From positions 12,834,001-12,898,000 of the forward strand of contig JAGUCH010000001.1 of assembly GCA_019096065.1 (NCBI GenBank): 64,000 bases of DNA, read 5' to 3'. The position numbers and the translations under genes are program-made. Shown in pieces: positions 58,401-64,000 of this stretch; the stretch's first letter is position 1, and each line of letters opens with the position of its first letter. The stretch is from Paracyclopina nana. Taxonomy: Eukaryota > Arthropoda > Copepoda > Cyclopoida > Cyclopettidae. The notes beneath the pieces were generated by a model, which worked only from the letters and a program-made list of their open reading frames with translations, searched no databases and was not told the origin of the DNA.

Positions 58401-60529
58401 GAGAAGAGTTTTATGAAAATTGGTTATAGCTGTTTTTTAAGAAACATGCATCACCAAATCTTCATTAGCAGTGAATGCTTTCAGAAAATACATGATCTTC
58501 GGATGGCCGAACCAGTCCAGGGTAGGATCTTTGCTAGTTTAATCATCTAGATGAACCACGACTTTAACTATTCCTCGTTGGTATGCTTGTTTTAGCTTTT
58601 TTATGCAATTAGGAAGCGCATTCTAGGAGGCGCCTGCCAACTTTTTCAAAAAACTTTCGCTCGTTCTTTTAGTTCATCATCCTAAGTATTTTTACAGCGA
58701 GTGGATGCAAAAAATGCAAACAAATGTACTAGACCAACTTTCAGTCGTAAAATATTTCCGTTACGGACTAGCTAATTACTCAATTCAAAAGTGCATTGAA
58801 AGTGCCAACTTTGTAAAATTCTGCTAGCCGCGAGAAATTCTTGCAAAGCCTCAGGTTGCGATTTCATGAGAATGCCGGAGAAGTTACACTTTGAGAATGC
58901 CGGAGAAGTTACACTTTCGTTAAAAGTGTCAAAAGGTCACCCAATGACATGAACGGAGCCTCATCTTACTTGTATTTACACAGCTCACGTGGGTCCTTTC
59001 ATATTGAAACTTGGCAAGGCATCATCATGTAAGATGGCTTGAGCACTAAGGGGTCATGTGAAACTTATCTTGAATTATGGTGTAGATCAAGATTACAAAA
59101 GAGCTCCAATGAGCTGCTCAAAGAGATTAAACCACCCAATTTGTGGGGAAATTTGTGGCTAGCTATTTTTGGGCCTGTGCAAGCTATGTGCAAGTTATCA
59201 CACACCACCTTTACAACTTGGGGAGGGAATTTCTCGAATTGGACCTTCTATCTTTTGTTTCTAAGATTATGTCTGAGATATGTTGCAATAGAAGCAAGTT
59301 TAAAGAGCTGACCACCTAGTAGGGATAACTCACAATGAAACGGGTAGCATTCAAGTAGCAAACTGTTTGAAAAAACAATTGGAGTAAATATCACGAGTTT
59401 TTATTTCTTTGCGTTACATATTCCATGATTTTTCATGCTCGCAGAACTCGCTAGCAAAATGTGAATTGGCTTTTCGTGGTTTTTACCGCCTCACCAATTG
59501 CACACGCGTGAACACAGGGGGTAAAAAAAGTGGAGTCTCCCATCTGCAATCTTGCATGAATGAAAAAACAACCTACCACCCCCTTCGTTTGTACGTGGCA
59601 ATTGTTTTATGTCTATTCCCCCTGAGTGTACAGAATCTGTGAGAGAGTGCCTGATCTCGTAAATGTAATCGTGACAGTTAATTGAAAAGTATTCTATTTC
59701 GTGATGGGAATAAATTGCTAGGGAAATCCGAGTTTTTGTGCCATAGGTTGTGTGATTTATAAACAAATTTTGCGTTTAACGGTATTTATCAAGGTTAATC
59801 AGACCTGATGACGAGAAATTCTCTAAATAACCTTCAGCAATGTCATATTCTAAGTTACCATAGATGCACACTTTGTGTTAGTAAATTGAGCTTTTGCGCA
59901 ACAAATTTGCATAACATATTCAGTTCATACCAAATTTTTCCTGTTTTCTCCTACAACTGTGCCACTGTAGAGCTATGAACCTGTTGGTGCAGGCCCTTTA
60001 AAAAAGTGGATCGGCCTACAGAACTCACGCTCACATTCTCCTACCTGGTGGTAAAGGTAAAGCTTTGGTAAAGAAATATCCCATCAGTTATCGTAGCCAA
60101 TACACGTGAATTCTCAAAATTTCGCCTACAAAATAGATAAAGAAATCTTCTTTGCAGATAAAACTCACGTGACAGCTGTCAAATCATAGGAAAAATGCCT
60201 CCGTGTCCAACAATCATGGTAAGAATTTGTTCAATGTTTACTAAACGTGCAGGTACTGCAAAGACTTTAAAGGGGTGCGGTATTCGAGAATTGCCCCTCT
60301 GATAAGGCCAGCAAGGCTACCTCTAAGGCCTGACTTTCTCCCAGGCTTGAGAAAGCTGGCCGCAAATGTGCTGTCACACATCAGCTGTATTCGTGCATGC
60401 ATTGCCTGCTTTTTCATAAGGATACAACTCTTACCACGTTCATGCGGTTGCAAGAGCGTCGATTTCGCTACTGAATAGTCAGCAACTAATAAAAGTTCAT
60501 TCTGCATATTGCAGCCGTCTAATTACATC
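55403..60529. other. Five-kilobase stretch without a recognised gene
   Basis: It lies between the divergent Pgd and the first epimerase gene, so it holds both 5' regions. Open frames are all short. A 25-bp direct duplication is at 58868-58917. Both genes seem to have a 5' non-coding exon in this stretch. Confidence 0.5.
58868..58917. repeat. 25-bp direct tandem duplication
   Basis: GAGAATGCCGGAGAAGTTAC plus ACTTT is present twice, back to back and identical, consistent with recent slippage. Confidence 0.85.
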
Positions 60530-62140
60530 ATGCCTGGATCTGGGAGAAGCATTTTAGTCACAGGAGGCGGTGGGTACATTGGGAGCCATTGTATTTTGCA
60601 GCTGCTCCTTGAAGACTTCAATGTCATTGCCGTGGACAACTTTGTCAATAGCATCAAGGGTAAGCAACTTAAAGTTAGTCAAAGGACACCAATTAATTTT
60701 TTACCATTTCTTCTTTTTGCATTGCATCAGATCTAAGCAATCCCGGTAAGGGTTGTGAGCATATGTCGAAAAATGCTGTTGTATAATATAAAAAATAATT
60801 GAAAAGTTGTTCAGTACAAGTGTGTTTCATTGCTGCTTGTTGTACAATACCTGCCTTTTGTGACTTCCTCTGAATATTAATTTATATGCGTGAAATGAAT
60901 TATGCTTTTAGCTCGCGAGATGCCGAATCTCACACCAGGACCTAAAAAATAATTCAGACAGATTGATTTAATAAATTAGCTTGCAGCATTTTAACTATTC
61001 CTTGATTTTAGGGCCTCAGGCATTGCCAGAGAGTTTGATACGTGTTCAAAAACTGACTGGAAAATCGTTGACTTTTTATGGTGCAGATTTGTGCGATAAA
61101 GAGTCGCTTAGGGAAGTTTTTAACCAAGTAAGTAATAATATTCTTCTCATCTGATATAGCCTAAAATGAGTAATATATGACATTTTGCGGTTTTAGCATC
61201 AGATTGATTGCGTGATACATTTTGCGGCTCTAAAAGCTGTTGGAGAATCATGCAGATTGCCTTTGATGTACTATGGCAACAATGTGACTGGGAGTGCCAA
61301 CCTCATGGAAGTCATGATGGAAAAAGGAGTAAAAAGGATCGTGTTCTCCTCATCAGCTACCGTTTATGGCGATCCGGAATATTTGCCTGTGGATGAAAAG
61401 CACCCAACTGGCAAGTGCACAAATCCATATGGGAAAACCAAGTACTTCATGGAAGAAATAATCAAGGATGTTTGCGCGGCAAATCAAGTAAGCAGGCTTT
61501 TTCTCAATTATTGAGCACTGAGACAATATTTGTATCCCATTTGAAACATCAGGATTGGGGCGCCATGCTACTAAGGTACTTTAATCCTGTTGGAGCCCAT
61601 CCTTCAGGAATGATTGGTGAGGATCCACAAGGTATTCCCAACAACTTGACACCCTACATATCTCAAGTGGCTGTGGGTCGTCGTGAAAAGCTATCGATTT
61701 ATGGAGGGGACTACCCAACTCCAGACGGGACTGGAGTGCGCGACTACATCCATGTCATGGATCTTGCAATAGGCCATGTAGCTGCTCTGAAAAAGATCTT
61801 TGAGCCCGAATTTGTAGGCGTAAAGATCTACAACCTTGGCACAGGAAAGGGTGTCTCTGTTCTTGAGGTTGTCAAGGCCTTTGAAGAAGCATCCGGAATG
61901 AGCGTCCCATATGAAATCGTGGGAAGACGCCCTGGTGACGTTAGCTCATCGTATGCCACGTGCAAGCTGGCCGAAAAGGAGCTTGGCTGGAAAGCCCAAC
62001 ACTCCCTAATAGATATGTGTACGAATGAATCACAAGTGTGCACACTTTTTATCAGTTGACTAATCTTTGACGTCATTTTTATAGGCCGTGACATGTGGAC
62101 TTGGCAATCAAAGAACCCAATGGGATTTAGGAAGGAATAG
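60530..62140 (+). CDS. GalE: UDP-galactose 4-epimerase, tandem copy 1
   Basis: Interconverts UDP-galactose and UDP-glucose (Leloir pathway) using bound NAD. Five exons: 60530-60659, 61012-61127, 61197-61487, 61553-62018 and 62085-62140; all GT-AG junctions keep phase, giving 352 residues. It has the Rossmann motif [24 protein letters not shown], the catalytic SSSATVYG Ser/Thr and YGKTK (Tyr-x3-Lys), [32 protein letters not shown] and the C-terminal GRRPGDV. The ATG at 60530 follows a splice acceptor at 60514, so a 5' non-coding exon lies upstream. The last intron (62019-62084) splits Cys in DMC-RDMW and is absent from copy 2. A poly(A) signal lies at 62275. Confidence 0.95.
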
Positions 62141-62274
62141 TCCTAGGAAAAGTTTGGAAAACCAAAAAGTGCCTGCAATTGCTGATCTTTTATACGTTTG
62201 TTAAGAATTGGTCCTGTTGAAATTCACACATGTTATTCGATCATGACGGTTATCTATCACACATAGGTGCTAAA

Positions 62275-62280
62275 AATAAA
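62275..62280 (+). promoter_or_regulatory. Poly(A) signal AATAAA of epimerase copy 1
   Basis: AATAAA 135 bases after the stop codon. Confidence 0.55.
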
Positions 62281-62809
62281 CCTTTTGGAATACGAAATTT
62301 AGCAAATGCATGGTATAAGCAGATTTTTTTCCTTATCTTGATGCAGATGTTTTTGCTCAGCAGCCAAGCCGTGTTCAAAGCGCGTGAAAATATCAGGAGA
62401 AACAATTCAATTTTAGTTTCACATCCATTTTGAAGCAGGTAAGTTCGATTGCGCTGGCCTATTTCAGCCTTTTCCCAATCATTTAATCTCCCCCTTGAAT
62501 ATACTGGACGGACGGTGCTAACTAAAGCTGCTGAACTTAATGCACATGTGAGCTAGCTATATACTAACGTTCCATTCAGGCAAATTTCTCAAAACTGTTT
62601 GCCTTGCATGTTCTGCGTACGTAGCAAATATTAACAGATTTCATAGGTAACTATTACATTCACTAGATTATTTTCAGTTTAAGCAGAGACGAACTCCTGC
62701 CCAGAGTTTCTGTTGGTTTTTCCCTAAAGCTTGGTGCATTTCCAGCAAACTCTTGGCATACAAAAGTGACCCCATTCTGCTAGCAGCAATTTCGACAAAG
62801 CTCAAAAGA
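62281..62809. other. Short intergenic region between the two epimerase genes
   Basis: About 530 bp from the copy 1 poly(A) signal to the copy 2 ATG; no other gene seen. It must hold the promoter of copy 2 unless the two are co-transcribed. Confidence 0.5.
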
Positions 62810-63990
62810 ATGGCCCAATCAGACAAAGCTACAATTTTGGTGACCGGTGGAGGAGGCTACATTGGAACTCATTGCATTGTCGAACTTTTGCTGCAGGGCT
62901 ACAATGTGGTTGCTATCGACAACTTTACGAATGCAGTAAAGGGATCTACATCTTGTAAGTTTAGTCAGAATCAAGAGAAATCAAAGAGCAACAACTATTC
63001 TCGTGCTATGCAGCGATGCCCAAAAGCTTACTTCGGGCCAGTGAGCTAACTGGAAAACCTATAACGTTTTACGAGGTTGACATCTGCGACAAAAAGGGTC
63101 TCAGGCAGGTTTTTACGAAAAATAAGATAGATTGTGTGCTACACATAGCTGCACTCAAGTCTGTTGGAGAATCCTGCTCCTCTCCAATTAAGTACTACGC
63201 GGTGAATGTAGCTGGCAGCATTCACTTAATAGAAATCATGGAAGAGTTTGGAGTCAAGAAGATCGTTTTCTCTTCATCTTCCACTGTTTTTGGCGAACCA
63301 GAATATTTGCCAATAGACGAAGATCACCCAACTGGAAAATGCATTAATCCATATGGACGCACTAAGTACATATTTGAAGAGATGCTACGTGATATTTGCA
63401 AAGCTCATCCGGTAAGCGATATGGTTCATATAATAGAAACATGAATATTATAATTTTTCCCCTTGTGAAAGGACTGGAGTGTGATGTCACTAAGATATTT
63501 TAATCCTGTCGGAGCTCACCCTTCAGCCATGATTGGTGAGGATCCCTTGGGAGTTCCGTACAACTTGGTACCATTCATAGCTCAAGTGTGCGTTGGTCGG
63601 CGAGACAAGTTGACTGTTTTTGGAACTGACTATCCCACTCCCGATGGAACATGTGTTCGCGATTACATACACATCATGGATCTAGCTTCAGGGCATGTGG
63701 CGGCCCTTGGAAAAATATTCGAGAATGACTCACCTATTGGTCTCAAATTTTACAATTTGAGCACTGGGAATGGAGCATCAGTGCTTGATATAATCAAAGC
63801 ATTCGAAAAAATCACTGGCCTCAAGATCCCAGTCGAATTTACTGGGAGACGCGAAGGTGACGTTCCAGCTTCTTATGCCAATAGCAAGTTGGCTGAAGAG
63901 GAGCTTGGTTGGAAGGCCACCAAATCTTTAGATGAAATGATTCAAGACGTTTGGCGATGGCAATCAGAGAATCCGCAAGGATATGTTTAA
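62810..63990 (+). CDS. GalE: UDP-galactose 4-epimerase, tandem copy 2
   Basis: Paralogue of the preceding gene with the same reaction expected. Three exons: 62810-62954, 63014-63411 and 63472-63990, phases 1 and 0, giving 353 residues. Motifs are [37 protein letters not shown] (Tyr-x3-Lys intact), [32 protein letters not shown] and GRREGDV. The gene ends at TAA 63990, ten bases before the window edge. It shares two intron positions with copy 1 but lacks the introns before HQIDC and in DMCRD. Divergence is substantial, so the duplication is not recent. All catalytic residues are kept, so both copies are probably active. Confidence 0.95.
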
Positions 63991-64000
63991 TTCATCATCA

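Noticed and set aside
1..64000. CRISPR arrays, bacterial operons, integrated viruses
   Set aside because: No spaced direct repeats of CRISPR type, no bacterial gene organisation, and no reverse transcriptase, capsid or integrase-like protein found by reading.

Overview
The window looks like nuclear DNA of an ecdysozoan animal, most probably an arthropod. The reasons are a complete ecdysone-induced nuclear receptor gene of the E75 type, spliceosomal GT-AG introns, AATAAA poly(A) signals and no bacterial gene spacing. I cannot narrow it further from sequence alone. Genes here mix very short introns (about 50-250 bp in the housekeeping genes) with very long ones (up to many kb in E75).

The dominant feature is E75 on the + strand. 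Its common body runs from the first zinc-finger exon (32831) to the stop codon (51663). Upstream lie four candidate alternative first exons, ending at 1792, 6446, 31101 and 32403. Each ends in phase 1 with a G before the donor, exactly what the common exon needs to rebuild its Glu-Phe-Asp-Gly start. The receptor is therefore read as a locus of about 50 kb with several promoters. A possible fifth start at 32641 reads straight into the zinc-finger exon. The ligand-binding domain keeps the Cys and His that bind heme in E75/Rev-erb proteins.

Other genes lie inside the E75 5' region. They are an organic solute transporter alpha gene (2567-3661, -), a decayed Tnp2/EnSpm-like DNA transposon with two divergent genes (about 8.9-15.7 kb) next to two tandem-repeat arrays, a RING-finger gene (16151-17872, +), an unrecognised 219-residue protein (18021-18680, +) and a secreted or membrane DUF268 protein (19149-20337, +). 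From 20.3 to 30.5 kb I see no gene.

The E75 introns carry miniature transposons. There are two Harbinger-like MITEs with 3-bp target duplications, a 145-bp near-palindromic foldback family (one copy nested inside a MITE), two other foldbacks and a pair of tRNA-like elements. They also carry a striking excess of TCAAGGTCA and related YCAAGGYCR motifs, the monomer site of FTZ-F1/SF-1 and ERR receptors.

Downstream of E75 are 6-phosphogluconate dehydrogenase (53596-55402, -) and two tandem UDP-galactose 4-epimerase genes (60530-62140 and 62810-63990, +), which differ in intron content. Coordinates of splice sites were read by eye from GT/AG context, phase and protein similarity; all motif counts are manual.
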